Positions 6,901 through 15,813 of a stretch of DNA of 22,833 bases are shown one piece after another. The stretch comes from Elusimicrobiota bacterium (GTDB lineage: Bacteria > Elusimicrobiota > Elusimicrobia > UBA1565): NCBI GenBank assembly GCA_041660925.1, contig JBAZVI010000015.1, positions 1-22,833 of the forward strand, given 5' to 3'. The stretch's first letter is position 1; every line of letters starts with the position of its first letter. A program made the position numbers and the translations under genes. The notes beneath the pieces were generated by a model. The model had not been told where the DNA came from, made no database searches, and saw nothing but the letters and a program-made list of their open reading frames with translations.

Positions 6901-9900
6901 AGCAGGCGGCGGGCGAGGGTTTCGGCGCCATCCTTGTCTTTTTTGTTGAGGGCGGTGTTGAGTTCGTTGCTGACGCGGTTGATTTCCTCGAAGCGGTTGT
7001 TGCGGGAGGATGAGCGGCCGGAGGAGGCGGGGAGCTTGAGGGTTTTGTCGAGGCCGAGATCGCGCAGGGCGCCGGCGAGGTCGAGGTTGGGCAGGTAGGA
7101 AGGCGGCTTCATCTGGACGAGACGGGTGGCGGCGGCCTTGGCGGCTTCGGTGTCGTCCTTGAGCAAGGCGAGTTCGAGAAGCCGGGCCTGGGCGGCGAGG
7201 GCGAGCTGTCCGGAGGAGGCGGGGACGGCCTCGTAGCGGGTTTTGGCGACGTCGTGGCGGTTGTCGCGGTAGGCGAGTTCGGCGAGGTTGAACGTGAGGC
7301 CGGGCTCGGGATTGGTCTTGAGCAATTCGGTGCCGACGGACTCGGCGAGCTTGGTGTGCGCGCTGGAAAGGGCGATGCGCAGGACGAAGGTGCGGGCGAG
7401 GCGGAGCGACTCGGCGTCGCGTTTTTCACCGGCGGCGAGGACGCGGGCGAGGAAGGCCTCGGTGTTTTTGCCGAGCTGCTGGACGAATTGTTGCAGCTGG
7501 TATTCCTGGCCCGGGATGGAGCCGCCGACGGAGGCGCCGGAGTTGAGAAGCATGTCGATGTTTTGCCTTCCGGCGGACGAGCCCGTCATGCGGCGCATGG
7601 ACTGTTGCTGGGCCATGGCGGAGGCGGGGACGGGCTTGGCGTAAACGTCGAGCAGCAGGCTGGCGATGGCGTCCATGTCGGCCTCGGTGGGCGGGGTTTC
7701 GCCCTCGTCGCGGGCCAGGTAAGCGCCGAAAAAGTGGGAGGCGCCGTCGCCGAAGAACATCGGTTCGTTGGCGATGCCGTCGCGCAGGACGGGGAGGAAG
7801 CCGTCCCAACGTTTGGCCTGAATGCGGAGCTGCAGGGCGGTGTAGGCGAGCTGGGCGCGGTCGTTGGCGGAGAGGTTGTCGGTCGCCTTGAAGGCGGCGA
7901 GCAAGGCCAGCGCGCCGTCGTAGTCCTTTTTTTGCTGGAGCTCGCTTAGCTCTTTCATGCGTTGGCGGAAGGGGCTGAGGGGCGGGCCGAATTTCGCGAG
8001 GGTGTCGTTCAGGGCCTTGATGCGGGCCTCGAGTTCGGGCGTGGGGTCCGGCCGCTGGCCGGTGTAGGGATCGCCGGGTTCGGGGAGGAGGTTCTGGGCG
8101 ATGCTGAGCGCGGGGAGGGAAGGAGAGGGTTCGGCGAGGGCGGCGTCGAGCTGGGCGAGGGCGGCGTCGCGCGCCTGGACCTTGGCGAATTCGAGGAGGC
8201 GTTGAGAGGCGGGGACGTGGCGGGTTTCGAGTTCGGAGGAGAGGCGTTTCAGGAATTCCGCGGCCTTGTCCTGCTGGACGGCGAGGGCGCCGAGGTAGCC
8301 GAGGGCGGTGTCCTGGGTCTTGGTGGGGCTGGGCGGGAGGGGTTGGTTGCCGTAGGAAATGTAGGATCGGCCGCCCCGATAATAGCCGCGTCCCGAAGAC
8401 TGGTTTTGGAGCAGCTGGACGGCGGTCTGGTAGCCTTGCCGGGCGGTCTGGATGGTCTGCCAGGCGAGCATCTGCGGCTGCACAGGAGGAGGAGGCGGCG
8501 CGTTGGGATCAAGCGGGGTGGCGGGAGCGGCGACCACCGGCGCGGGCGGGCGGTTGTAAACGTCCCAGAGCAACTGTTCCGCACGCGGGAAGTCGCGGAT
8601 GGTGATGAAGGCGGTGGCGAGGACGAAGTCGCGGTCGGCGGGATCCACGACCGAAGAGGCCTGGGAGCGGAGACGTTCGATGAGCGGCGCGGCCAGATCA
8701 CGGGCGGCGAGGGCCGGGAGGATGCGCGGGAGCAGCGTGGTATCCGTATAAAAGGACTCGGGGTGGGCGAGGAAGAGTTCGAGGGCCTCGGGGCCGGAGT
8801 CGGCCTCGAGGAGGGCTTCGCCGAGTTCGGTGGCGTTGGCGGCGGAAGGATCGAGTTCGTGGCGGAGGCGGACGAGGCGGGCGACTTCGGCGGAGTCGCC
8901 GGAGCGGCGGGCGAGTTCCACGAGGCGGGCGAGCAGGCGCTGGTCGTTGCGGTTGAGGTCGAGGGCGCGGTTCCACGCTTCCCCGGCGCGGGCATAGTTG
9001 GAGGCGTTGAAGTAAATCTCGCCGAGTTCGACGTAGTAATCGGCGGTGTCGCGACGCGGACGGTTGCGGTCGGCGAAGCGGGTCAGCAGTCCATCGAGAT
9101 CGCCGGCCTGGACGGCGGCGTCGGTGAGCGGGGCGAGGACGGAGCGGCGGGCGTTCTCGTCGGCGGCGGAGTAGAAGGCCTCCTCGTAGATTTCGAGGGC
9201 GGCGGCCGGGCGGCCTTGTTCCAGCCAGGCGCGGGCGAGGCGGGCGCGCACGGGGGCGGGGTCGGAGGCGAGACGGAGGGCGCGTTGAAGGGAGGCGATG
9301 CCGGCGGCGGTGGCGCCGGCGTCGAATTCGAGGTCGGCGGAGAGCACGTGGTTTTGGGCGTCGGCGGGGGCGAGGGCGACGAGTTCGCCGACGGAGCGGC
9401 GGGCGCCGTCGAAGTCGCCCTCGTAGCGGTAGATGTTGACGAGACGGCGCAGCCACTCGGGGGAGCGTTCGGGGCGGAGGGCGAGCAGGCGGCGGATCGC
9501 GGCGACGCGGTCGGCGAGCGTGGCGGAGCGGTCGCGGTAGTCGGCCTCGAGCTGGGCGACGGAGAAGGAGTTCGGGAAGCGTTTGCGGGCGGCGGCAAAG
9601 GCGGCGTCGGCATCGGCTGGCACGGTTTGCGCAAGAACGAGGCGGATGTTCAGGCGGTAGTCGGCCTCGGTGAGGGAGGGATCTTCGGCGGCGACACGTT
9701 TCGAGAGGGCGGCGAGGGCGGCCTCGAGTTTTCCGGCGGAGCGGAGGGCCTGCACATGGCGGGTCTCGATGGTCTCGACGGCGAAATCACCGGGGCTCTG
9801 CGCGAGGAGTTTCGGGAGGAGGGCGATGGCGTCGTCCCAGCGTTCGAGCCCGGCGAGGACCTGCCAGCGGAGGTCGAGCAACTCGTAGCCGGCGGGGGCG

Positions 9901-11447
9901 AGGGCGAGTCCTCGATCGACGGATACGAGGGCCTCGGCGAGGAGGTTGTTGCGTTTTTCGAGGGAGGCGAGGCGGCGGTATTGGCCGGCGTCGGCGAGAC
10001 CGGACTTGCCGCCGCGGGCGATGGTCCAGGCCTCGTCGTCGCGTTTCATGGCGAGGAGCTGGAGGGCGAGGCGTTCGCGCAGATCGTAGGAGGCGGGTTC
10101 GGTGGCGAGGGCGCGGGCGAGGGTGGCGCGGGTTTCCTCGTCGAGGGCGTGGGTGCGGTAGATCTCGGCGAGGGCGAGCAAGTCGGCGACCGGCGCGCGG
10201 CCGGGTGCGAGGGCGGCCCAGGTGTCGAGGGCGAGGGCGCGTTCGGAGGCGGCGGCGGGACCGGCGGCGGCCTTGGCGCGGTTCCAGTGGAGCTGGCCGA
10301 GGGCCTCGCGATAGGAGGATTCCTTGGGCTGGAGTTTGACGAGTTCCTGCAGGCGGGGAAGGGCGTCGTCGCCGCGGTTGGCGGCGATGAGGGCGCGGAT
10401 GTAGGCGAAACGGAGAGGGTAGTCGTCGGGCGACCAGCCGGTGGCGCGCCCGAACCATTCGAGGGCCTTGTCGGTGCGGTTGAGCTCGATCAGCAGTTCG
10501 GCGAGACGGCGGGCGGCGATGGGATCGCGGGAGGTGCCTTGGAGGCGGCCCTCGCGGAAGGCGATGAGGCCGTCGAAATCGCCCTTTTCGCGGAAGAGGG
10601 CGTCGACGCGCGTCTCGGCCTCGCGGTGGAGCCAGCTGTCGCGGTGGGTGCCGTCGAGCGCGGCGGAGAAGCGGGCGAGGGCGGCTTCGCGGTCGCCTTT
10701 TTTGGAGGCGACTTCGCCGAGGCGGAGGCGGGCGAGGACGGCGCGGTAGGCGTCGCCTGCGGAGGCTTTTTCGAGGGCGGTGAAAGTGGCGGCGGCCTCG
10801 TCGTAGGCGGCGGCGTCGAGCAGGGCCTGGCCGACCTCCTCGAGCACGAGGGCGTCGTCGGGGAAGCGGGTGGCGAGGGTTTTCCAGGCGGCGAGGGCGC
10901 CGGTTTCGTCGAAGGCGCGGCTGCGCGCGCGGGCGAGGTCGCGGAGGACATCCTGGGCGTCGGCGGGTCCCATGTCGAGGGTGGCGGCTTTTTCGAGGGC
11001 GGCGATGCCGGCGGGCAGTTTGCCGTCGCGGATTTCGAGGCGGCCGAGGCGCTGGAGCGGGCGGTAGTCGGCGGGAGCGGAGGCGGCGGCCTCGGTGTAG
11101 CGGGCGCGGGCGGTGGCGGTGTCGCCGATACGCTCGGCGAGCTGGCCGAGCAGGAGACCGTAGACGGCGGCGGCCGGGCCGGCGGGGGCGGCGTCGCGCG
11201 CGGCGGTCCAGCGCTGGCGGAGGGAGGCCAAGCCTTCGTTGGAAAAATAGTGGGCGAAGACCTCGTCGAAGGCGCGGCCGGGTCCGGGCGAGCGGACGAG
11301 CATTTGCTCGAAGCGGACGATCTTGTCGGGCAGCGGGGCGGGGGCGGTCGCGGAAGGCGCGGGCGATGTGGCGGGTTCATCGGCGCGCAGGGGGAACGGG
11401 GCGAGGCCGGCGAGGGCGAGGAGGAGGAGGCGGGAGGAGGGGAGCAT
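3906..11447 (-). CDS. giant exported TPR protein (2513 aa) with beta-sandwich domains
   Basis: Signal peptide MLPSSRLLLLALAGLAPFPL then RA/DE (cleavage near residue 22), so probably periplasmic or outer-membrane associated. Residues from about 30 to 1550 are tetratricopeptide-type helices, seen as repeating A-rich units such as YRPLQRLGRLEIRDGKLPAG and AEPASYDLRERLALQLLAMK. Near 1585-1700 a segment (LRLRLSRKGDIITASYKLL ... VWLELGSVSLDAL) resembles a DUF1349/concanavalin-like sandwich, interrupted by a Pro-rich insert. More TPR-like helices follow. The end (about 2340-2500) looks like a carbohydrate-binding or galactose-binding-like jelly roll (NLLANPEARITP ... GSYLITAWASQFPEEYGEFG). The likely role is a scaffold for the MoxR/VWA system encoded upstream, 104 nt away; this is inferred from context. 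Start: ATG at 11447 because of the signal peptide; the longer open frame upstream only translates the 7-bp array and overlaps the VWA gene. Confidence 0.88.
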   Translation of the reverse strand: MLPSSRLLLLALAGLAPFPLRADEPATSPAPSATAPAPLPDKIVRFEQMLVRSPGPGRAFDEVFAHYFSNEGLASLRQRWTAARDAAPAGPAAAVYGLLLGQLAERIGDTATARARYTEAAASAPADYRPLQRLGRLEIRDGKLPAGIAALEKAATLDMGPADAQDVLRDLARARSRAFDETGALAAWKTLATRFPDDALVLEEVGQALLDAAAYDEAAATFTALEKASAGDAYRAVLARLRLGEVASKKGDREAALARFSAALDGTHRDSWLHREAETRVDALFREKGDFDGLIAFREGRLQGTSRDPIAARRLAELLIELNRTDKALEWFGRATGWSPDDYPLRFAYIRALIAANRGDDALPRLQELVKLQPKESSYREALGQLHWNRAKAAAGPAAASERALALDTWAALAPGRAPVADLLALAEIYRTHALDEETRATLARALATEPASYDLRERLALQLLAMKRDDEAWTIARGGKSGLADAGQYRRLASLEKRNNLLAEALVSVDRGLALAPAGYELLDLRWQVLAGLERWDDAIALLPKLLAQSPGDFAVETIETRHVQALRSAGKLEAALAALSKRVAAEDPSLTEADYRLNIRLVLAQTVPADADAAFAAARKRFPNSFSVAQLEADYRDRSATLADRVAAIRRLLALRPERSPEWLRRLVNIYRYEGDFDGARRSVGELVALAPADAQNHVLSADLEFDAGATAAGIASLQRALRLASDPAPVRARLARAWLEQGRPAAALEIYEEAFYSAADENARRSVLAPLTDAAVQAGDLDGLLTRFADRNRPRRDTADYYVELGEIYFNASNYARAGEAWNRALDLNRNDQRLLARLVELARRSGDSAEVARLVRLRHELDPSAANATELGEALLEADSGPEALELFLAHPESFYTDTTLLPRILPALAARDLAAPLIERLRSQASSVVDPADRDFVLATAFITIRDFPRAEQLLWDVYNRPPAPVVAAPATPLDPNAPPPPPVQPQMLAWQTIQTARQGYQTAVQLLQNQSSGRGYYRGGRSYISYGNQPLPPSPTKTQDTALGYLGALAVQQDKAAEFLKRLSSELETRHVPASQRLLEFAKVQARDAALAQLDAALAEPSPSLPALSIAQNLLPEPGDPYTGQRPDPTPELEARIKALNDTLAKFGPPLSPFRQRMKELSELQQKKDYDGALALLAAFKATDNLSANDRAQLAYTALQLRIQAKRWDGFLPVLRDGIANEPMFFGDGASHFFGAYLARDEGETPPTEADMDAIASLLLDVYAKPVPASAMAQQQSMRRMTGSSAGRQNIDMLLNSGASVGGSIPGQEYQLQQFVQQLGKNTEAFLARVLAAGEKRDAESLRLARTFVLRIALSSAHTKLAESVGTELLKTNPEPGLTFNLAELAYRDNRHDVAKTRYEAVPASSGQLALAAQARLLELALLKDDTEAAKAAATRLVQMKPPSYLPNLDLAGALRDLGLDKTLKLPASSGRSSSRNNRFEEINRVSNELNTALNKKDKDGAETLARRLLAMAPLSEARKGNDWGRRNALEAYVKTGLMEAYLADLDTQLAASPGSSLVIELLAEAHGAIRQQASNTGNRPLATVATSSAALALPLRLRLSRKGDIITASYKLLPSPTPPPPSVAGSASDPTPSPPPPVPVWLELGSVSLDALGQPLPGLTGRNQNFQKLSDALFSDARLGDRDLAPAAFTKRDTLRLDGQSATIHLFDAPLGEGSSVEVTLAAAATPNVRVPASRGLLLRDANDNHPRAALLLADDGSLSFTARRYTGLRELDYLAKLVALRPRDEQLRTRYLESLFSQNRVDDAVAFVNRPENQDLLPRFASNSKVIEFHRKSGGLPAFVVLVADRAVANANRPGQYPQIDYQVLEFARRLREAKDIDVAIIVWEKMLPALRDQQASQVRGELARALLALKTPEARARALVVIRDLFVPPPAPAEKTSPIFRDSQNRYGQNPWYAGGWNTSGIHFIAPPLTLLDTLDDPALIRTLIEENVPRAAAPDADWGPLCYDLALKLRTGDPAAIPAFVSLWNDSLSADKNPGDGRKGRRSQPGPINGFLPACLDRLATWPDPDRRIETVFRSVIDQLPQNRAYSRMQFGGGGPLSVFAQNPWLASLFRFIWSDYLQAHGDTAGYRQSLLDAAQSLARQDTRQINSSVVTQLFGRLLANGDIAEARNVYETTLRRAQSRQGGRGNDTRARHYAAMLDALEGKGDAPAPALSAWVAPADDGAPELRWEITGRLKTDKDNRDNNPIPPVFGQALPIATAGAYDLVVEFAASEKGEALSRLELPSVAARGRQRLDNPPASGLFRASLRPKAGGADIVLPPQVFSAQPNLLANPEARITPATTAGAPMRTPGWSLPLPAFTCAGGPSVDGTVTRFAVPQNDGGNTARLTRSAPVPIDPKGSYLITAWASQFPEEYGEFGLEFLDANGQVLSNSISRGLSHNELRWQRIVFSLCSSSRRNLPDRNGIPADAVAVRLWIGGQSGLRLSDLALQSLPEPAAPQPPPAK
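6500..6590. repeat. repeat-like Pro-rich insertion in the giant TPR gene
   Basis: A G/C-homopurine stretch encloses a core read on the minus strand as GTAGCGGGGAGCGCCAGCGA. It translates as PSVAGSASDP between runs of prolines and splits the sandwich-like domain between SYKLL and VWLEL. The VAGxxxDP peptide recalls the palindromes in the WD40 and BatA genes, although the arms here are not a clean palindrome. Confidence 0.45.
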
Positions 11448-11452
11448 GGGGG

Positions 11453-11480
11453 AATGACCAATGACCAATGTCCAATGACC
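11453..11480. repeat. 7-bp tandem array before the giant TPR start codon
   Basis: Four heptads AATGACC, AATGACC, AATGTCC, AATGACC end 5 nt upstream of the ATG at 11447 on the minus strand. They occupy the ribosome-binding region, and no Shine-Dalgarno sequence is visible. The rest of the 104-nt gap to the VWA gene is a purine/pyrimidine-biased tract (about 11516-11550). Confidence 0.8.
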
Positions 11481-11551
11481 AAGGGGACGGAGGTCGGGAG
11501 TTTTATTGGAGGCGAAGGGGAGGGAGAAAGAGAAAGAGGAAAGAGAAAGAG

Positions 11552-14134
11552 TTAGAGGCGAAGAGGGGAGGGGAGGCGTTTGAGGGAGACGTCGACGAGG
11601 AAGGTGAGGAGGGCGGCGGCGGCGAGCCAGGGCCAGAGCGGGTGCTCGTGGCGGGCGGCGCGCGGGTCGGCGGCGAGGAGCGCGGCGAGATCGGCGGGGT
11701 CGCGCACGCCGCGGGTGGCGGCGGCGATGCGGTCGAGCAAGGCGGAGTCGGGAGGGGCGAGTTTGTATTCGTCCGGAAAAGACGGCGCGGCGGCGGCGTA
11801 GGCGCGGACGGCGCCGTCGGGGAAGGCGGGGGAGTCGAGGCGGATGTCGAAATGGTGGTTGCCGCGGGCGGGGGCGGGCACGCGCACGGTGAAGCGGCCG
11901 GGGCCGGCGGGGGCGAGGTCGAGCGAGCGGCGTTCGCCGGAGGGATCGAGCACGAGGACGCGGCCGGTGGCCTTGGTGACGAAGTCGCCGGCGGGGTCGA
12001 CGGCGTCGAGCGTGATGCGGAAACCGTCGCCGTCGGCGCCGGGCTCGGGGGCGACGGCGACGGCGAAGGGCGCGGCGGCGTCGGTGCGCATGAGGTGGCG
12101 CACGGTCTGGACCCAGAAGCGGCCGTAGCCGTCCCAGCGCAGCCATTCGGTGGCCCAGCGGGCGCGGGCGTCGGAGGTGAAGGCGCCGGCATGGCCGAGG
12201 CCGTGGCGCCAGGTGGCGAGGAGCGGTTCGCCGCGCTCGGTGGCGAGCCAGAGTTCGGCGGTGGGGCGGAGCTCGGTGCGGACGTAGCCGTAGAGGAACG
12301 GGGCGGCGGCGAAGTCGATGCCGCCGAGGAAGCCGGCGTCGCGGGAGCGGCGGGGGGCGAAGGGGAACTCCTGGAGGGCGGACTTGGCGGCGGTGACGGT
12401 TTCCTTGGCGAGGATCTGGGGGACGTCCTGGCTGTTGGCGGTGTAGTAGTAGCGGCCGTTGCCGCGGCGGGCGATTTCGGTGAGATTATCGACGTCGATG
12501 CCCTCGCCGAGGCCGACGGTGGAGACGGTCATGCCGGCCTGGGCCATCTGGGAGGCGATTTCGAGGATGTTGCCCGGCTCGGACTGGCCGTCGGAGAGGA
12601 CGATGACGTGCTTGAGCTTGGCGGGGACGGGGGCGAGGCCACGGTAGGCGAGGTCCATCGCGGGGGAGAGGTTGGTGCCGCCGTCGGCCTCGATGGAGGC
12701 GATGCGCCGCCGGAAATCATGGCGGTCAACGACGGGCTGGATCTCGGCGGCCCAGGAGGCGTCGTTGTCGAAAATCACGATGCCGGCGTAGTCCTTGGGG
12801 GTGAGCAGATCGATGGCGCCGGCGGCGGCGGCGCGGGCCATCTCGATGCGTTCGCCGGACATGGAGCCGCTCTTGTCGATGATGAGGACGAGACCGAGCG
12901 AGGGGGCCTCCTCGTCGGCCTGGAAGTCGCTGCGCAGGGGAAGCACCTCGTCGATCGGCGTGCGGTGGTAGCCTCCGAGGCCGAAGCTCTGGTCTCCGCC
13001 GAGCATGAGCAGGCCGCCGCCGAAATCGGTGACGTAGGAGGCGTAGAGCTTGAGTTGCGGCGCGCCGAGTTCGACGGCGGAGACGTTGTCGAGGATGAGG
13101 AGCGCGTAGTTTTGCAGGTCGCCGAGGGAGAGCGGGGCGCCGCGGGCGGGGCGGATGTCGAGGCGGATGCCTTCCTGCTTGAGCGCCTGGGAGAGGTAGC
13201 GGGCCTGGGCGGGCGCGTCGGTGAGCATCAGGACGCGCGGCTCGCCCTCGGCGCGGACGAGGGTGGTGAGTTCGTTGTTGTCGGCGAAGGTGTCGTCGCG
13301 CGCCTCGACGCGGAGAACGTATTCGGCGAGGGCGTCGGACTCGATGACCTGGGTGAACTCGAAGCGGTTGGCGCCGACGGCGAGGGTGACGGGGGAGGAC
13401 TGGACGAGGATGCCGTTGCGGAAAACGCGCAGCGTGGCGGGTTGGGCGCGGTTGCTGGAGATGTCGGTGGAGATGCGGAACGGTTCGCGCTGGCGCACGC
13501 GGGCGGGGGCGCGGAGGGCGCGGACGAGGGCCTCGGGATCGTCGGGTCGGGCGACGGTGACGGGGATGACGCGGATGTCGTCGGCGGCGAGCGATGCGAG
13601 GAGGGAGTCCCAGGCGGCGGGTTCGGTGACGCCGTCGGTGAAGACGACGACGCTGCGGACGCGGTCGGCGGGCAGGGAGGCGTGGGCGAGGCGGAGGGCG
13701 GAAGCGAGATCGGTGCGCGAAGGCACGAGCGGGCGGCGGTCGAATTCCTTGAAGGCGGCGGGACCGGCGACGACGCGGGTGGAACCGGCGAAGGCGAACC
13801 ATCGGGAGGAGTCGGGGTCGCGGGCGGAACCGGCGGAGGCGAGCGCGGGCGGGAGTTTTTCCGCGGTCTTGGTCGCGGCGGCGATGGCGGCGGCGCGCAC
13901 GCTGTCGCTGGTGTCGACGAGAAAGGCGACGGATTGTTTGCGGGTGGCGCCGAGCCAGCGCGGATCGGACAGGGCGAGCACGAGCAGGAAAAACAGGACG
14001 AGGCGGGCGGCGAGACTGGCGCGGCGGCGGCGCGGGGAGAGCGGCGCGAGGGTGCGGCGGGCCTGCCAGACGAGAAAGGCGGCGAGCGGGGCGAGGGCGA
14101 GCGCCCAGGGGTGCATGAATTCGACGGGGATCAT
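11552..14134 (-). CDS. membrane protein with two VWA domains and a glutamine-amidotransferase-like middle
   Basis: An 860-aa protein. Transmembrane helices lie at about 8-23, 41-56 and near the C-terminus (834-850). The first VWA-like domain starts at FLVDTSDS (D74-S78) with FTDG at 165-168. A Rossmann/GATase1-like section follows (residues 300-400: VLMLTDAPAQ, ALLILDN, GGGLLMLGGDQSFGLGGY). The second VWA has a full MIDAS: DKSGS (420-424), T487 in GGTNLS, and LSDGQ (513-517). Such proteins occur with MoxR and DUF58 genes in Planctomycetes and Verrucomicrobia; the VWA domains are expected to bind partner proteins through a metal ion. The start at 14134 overlaps the BatA-like gene stop as ATGA, implying coupled translation. 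An alternative ATG lies at 14116. The exact function is unknown. Confidence 0.9.
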   Translation of the reverse strand: MIPVEFMHPWALALAPLAAFLVWQARRTLAPLSPRRRRASLAARLVLFFLLVLALSDPRWLGATRKQSVAFLVDTSDSVRAAAIAAATKTAEKLPPALASAGSARDPDSSRWFAFAGSTRVVAGPAAFKEFDRRPLVPSRTDLASALRLAHASLPADRVRSVVVFTDGVTEPAAWDSLLASLAADDIRVIPVTVARPDDPEALVRALRAPARVRQREPFRISTDISSNRAQPATLRVFRNGILVQSSPVTLAVGANRFEFTQVIESDALAEYVLRVEARDDTFADNNELTTLVRAEGEPRVLMLTDAPAQARYLSQALKQEGIRLDIRPARGAPLSLGDLQNYALLILDNVSAVELGAPQLKLYASYVTDFGGGLLMLGGDQSFGLGGYHRTPIDEVLPLRSDFQADEEAPSLGLVLIIDKSGSMSGERIEMARAAAAGAIDLLTPKDYAGIVIFDNDASWAAEIQPVVDRHDFRRRIASIEADGGTNLSPAMDLAYRGLAPVPAKLKHVIVLSDGQSEPGNILEIASQMAQAGMTVSTVGLGEGIDVDNLTEIARRGNGRYYYTANSQDVPQILAKETVTAAKSALQEFPFAPRRSRDAGFLGGIDFAAAPFLYGYVRTELRPTAELWLATERGEPLLATWRHGLGHAGAFTSDARARWATEWLRWDGYGRFWVQTVRHLMRTDAAAPFAVAVAPEPGADGDGFRITLDAVDPAGDFVTKATGRVLVLDPSGERRSLDLAPAGPGRFTVRVPAPARGNHHFDIRLDSPAFPDGAVRAYAAAAPSFPDEYKLAPPDSALLDRIAAATRGVRDPADLAALLAADPRAARHEHPLWPWLAAAALLTFLVDVSLKRLPSPLRL

Positions 14135-15813
14135 TCGGTCACGCGTCGGGCGTAGAGACGCCATTCGATGAGGGTCCAGAGCAGGGCGGCGAAGAGGACG
14201 AGGCGCCAGGGCTCGATCGCGGCGAACCAGGAGCGGGCGGGGGCGGCGTGCGGACCGGGGTCGGCGACCCCGGCTACACTCGGAGCGGGGGCGAGGCGGC
14301 TGACGATGGCGCCGGGCAGACGCGCGGCGGCGATGCCGCCGTCGGCGGGGGCGTCGAGCAGGAGATTGCTGAGCAGAATCGGGAAGGCGGTGCGGAAAAC
14401 GAGGTTGCCGCCCGAGAGATCGAAGGGGGCGACAATCCAGCGGGCGCGTTCGTCCCAGCGTCCGAAGAGGATGGGGTTGCCGAAACTCTCGGCGAAACGC
14501 TCGGCGTCGGCGGACGGTTTGAAAATACGGACGCCGCCGGGGCGGACGCTGGCCAGATCGACGTGGCGGAAGAGCGGGTGGGCGCGCTGCCAGTCGGTGA
14601 CGAGCGGGGAGTCGGCGCGCGGGGTTTCGACGTTGGCGGAGCCCCAGAAGCCGGCGGCGGCGGGCAGGTCGAGGAGCAGGACGCGGCGGTTGAGCTGGAA
14701 GTCGGCGGGCGGGGTGGTGTTGGAGAAAATCCAGAGCGAGGCGGGTTCGGGGGTGGCGAGGGCGGAGGGTTCGACGAAGGCGAAGTCCACTTCGGGGAGG
14801 GATGTGAGCGAGGCTTCGAGGAACGGTTGGCGCGCGCCGACGACGCGGACGACCGGGCGCGGCAGGGCGGGGACGGTGAGCTCGGCGGCTTTGTCGAGGG
14901 AGAGGCGCTGGCCGTCGGTTTTGTCGAGGACGAGGCGGTAGGTGGAGGCGGCGCGGTTGGTTTCGGTCCAGGCGAAGGTCCATGCGCCGCCGGCGGGGAG
15001 GTCGAGTTCGCGGGCGTCGATCAGGCGTCCGTCGCGGTGAAGCAAGGCCTCGCCGCGCCACGGGGCGGCGGGGGAGACGACGACTTCGGCGGTGACGGTG
15101 TAGGCGCCGGGGGCGGAGTAGGAACGACGGGCGTCGAAGCGGGCGATACCGGCGTTGGGGCCGGGATGGCCGACGGGGACGATTTCAACGTCGGCGAGGA
15201 GTTCGGGGGGAGGAGGGACGGCCCAGACCTGGTCGGTGACAAAGACGACACGGCCACCGGTGGCGGTCGCGGCGAGTTCGCGGGCGAGGCGGAGGGCGGC
15301 GGAGGGATCGGAAGGCGTGGCACCCGGGGCGAGGGCGGCGAGGGCTTCAAGGGCGCGGCGCTGGTTGCCGGTCCACGGGCGGGCGATTTCGGGCGCGGCG
15401 CCGGCGTAGATGATGGAGACCCGGTCGGTGGCGCGGAGGTCGGTGAGACGTTCGCGGGCGGCGGCGAGCAGGCGGTCCCAGGCGCGGGAGCCGTCGGGGT
15501 CGGTGGCGCTGAGACTGGCCGAGCCGTCGAGGACGAGAACGGTGGCGGTGTCGCCGACGGATTGTCCGTCGCGTGCGGGGCGGGCGAGGGCGGCGATGAG
15601 CAGCAGCAGGCAGAGCAGTTGCAGCAGGTAGGAGAGCCAGCGGCGGAGACGTTGCCACAACGGGTGGGCGCGGAGTTGCGGAGCGAGGGTGTCCCAGAAA
15701 AGGAGGGTGCTGACGGTGCGTTCGCGGGCGCGCTGACGGACGAGGTAGAGCAGGAGCAGCGGGAGAATCGCGAGCAGGGAGAGCCACCAGGCTTCGGGGG
15801 CGAGGAAGTTCAT
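14131..15813 (-). CDS. BatA-type aerotolerance-regulator N-terminal / VWA membrane protein
   Basis: A 560-aa protein starting MNFLAPEAWWLSLLAILPLL, the classic BatA N-terminal domain (PF07584): a helix at about 8-25, the HPLWQRLRRWLSYLLQLLCL segment, and a second helix at 59-78. A VWA domain follows, with MIDAS DGSAS (96-100) and VVFVTDQ near 190. The remainder is a periplasmic or cytoplasmic beta-rich region, then a C-terminal helix (LFAALLWTLIEW). It overlaps the DUF58 gene by 4 nt (ATGA) upstream and the double-VWA gene by 4 nt downstream. It likely anchors the MoxR/DUF58 machinery at the inner membrane. A CCGGGGTC palindrome is inserted in frame just before the last helix, giving SVAGVADPGP. 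Confidence 0.9.
   Translation of the reverse strand: MNFLAPEAWWLSLLAILPLLLLYLVRQRARERTVSTLLFWDTLAPQLRAHPLWQRLRRWLSYLLQLLCLLLLIAALARPARDGQSVGDTATVLVLDGSASLSATDPDGSRAWDRLLAAARERLTDLRATDRVSIIYAGAAPEIARPWTGNQRRALEALAALAPGATPSDPSAALRLARELAATATGGRVVFVTDQVWAVPPPPELLADVEIVPVGHPGPNAGIARFDARRSYSAPGAYTVTAEVVVSPAAPWRGEALLHRDGRLIDARELDLPAGGAWTFAWTETNRAASTYRLVLDKTDGQRLSLDKAAELTVPALPRPVVRVVGARQPFLEASLTSLPEVDFAFVEPSALATPEPASLWIFSNTTPPADFQLNRRVLLLDLPAAAGFWGSANVETPRADSPLVTDWQRAHPLFRHVDLASVRPGGVRIFKPSADAERFAESFGNPILFGRWDERARWIVAPFDLSGGNLVFRTAFPILLSNLLLDAPADGGIAAARLPGAIVSRLAPAPSVAGVADPGPHAAPARSWFAAIEPWRLVLFAALLWTLIEWRLYARRVTE
14253..14278. repeat. coding palindrome CCGGGGTC/GACCCCGG in the BatA-like gene
   Basis: Perfect 8-bp arms at 14255-14262 and 14266-14273, loop GGC, followed by CTACA exactly as at 3174-3197. 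It is read in the same frame as that copy and yields the peptide VAGVADPG in the linker before the C-terminal membrane helix. Confidence 0.8.

Noticed and set aside
5010..7013. A 667-aa + strand open frame
   Set aside because: Same reason: Gly/Glu/Val-rich shadow of the TPR gene, caused by high GC.
7962..11555. A 1197-aa + strand open frame rich in Gly and Glu
   Set aside because: It is the antisense shadow of the giant TPR gene; the protein is low-complexity, and the minus-strand frame has a signal peptide and TPR pattern.
11448..12146. N-terminal extension of the TPR protein to 2746 aa
   Set aside because: The extension would overlap the VWA gene and translate the 7-bp array; the internal ATG at 11447 starts a proper signal peptide.
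11468..14155. A long + strand open frame over the VWA gene
   Set aside because: Shadow of the double-VWA protein, which has clear MIDAS motifs on the minus strand.
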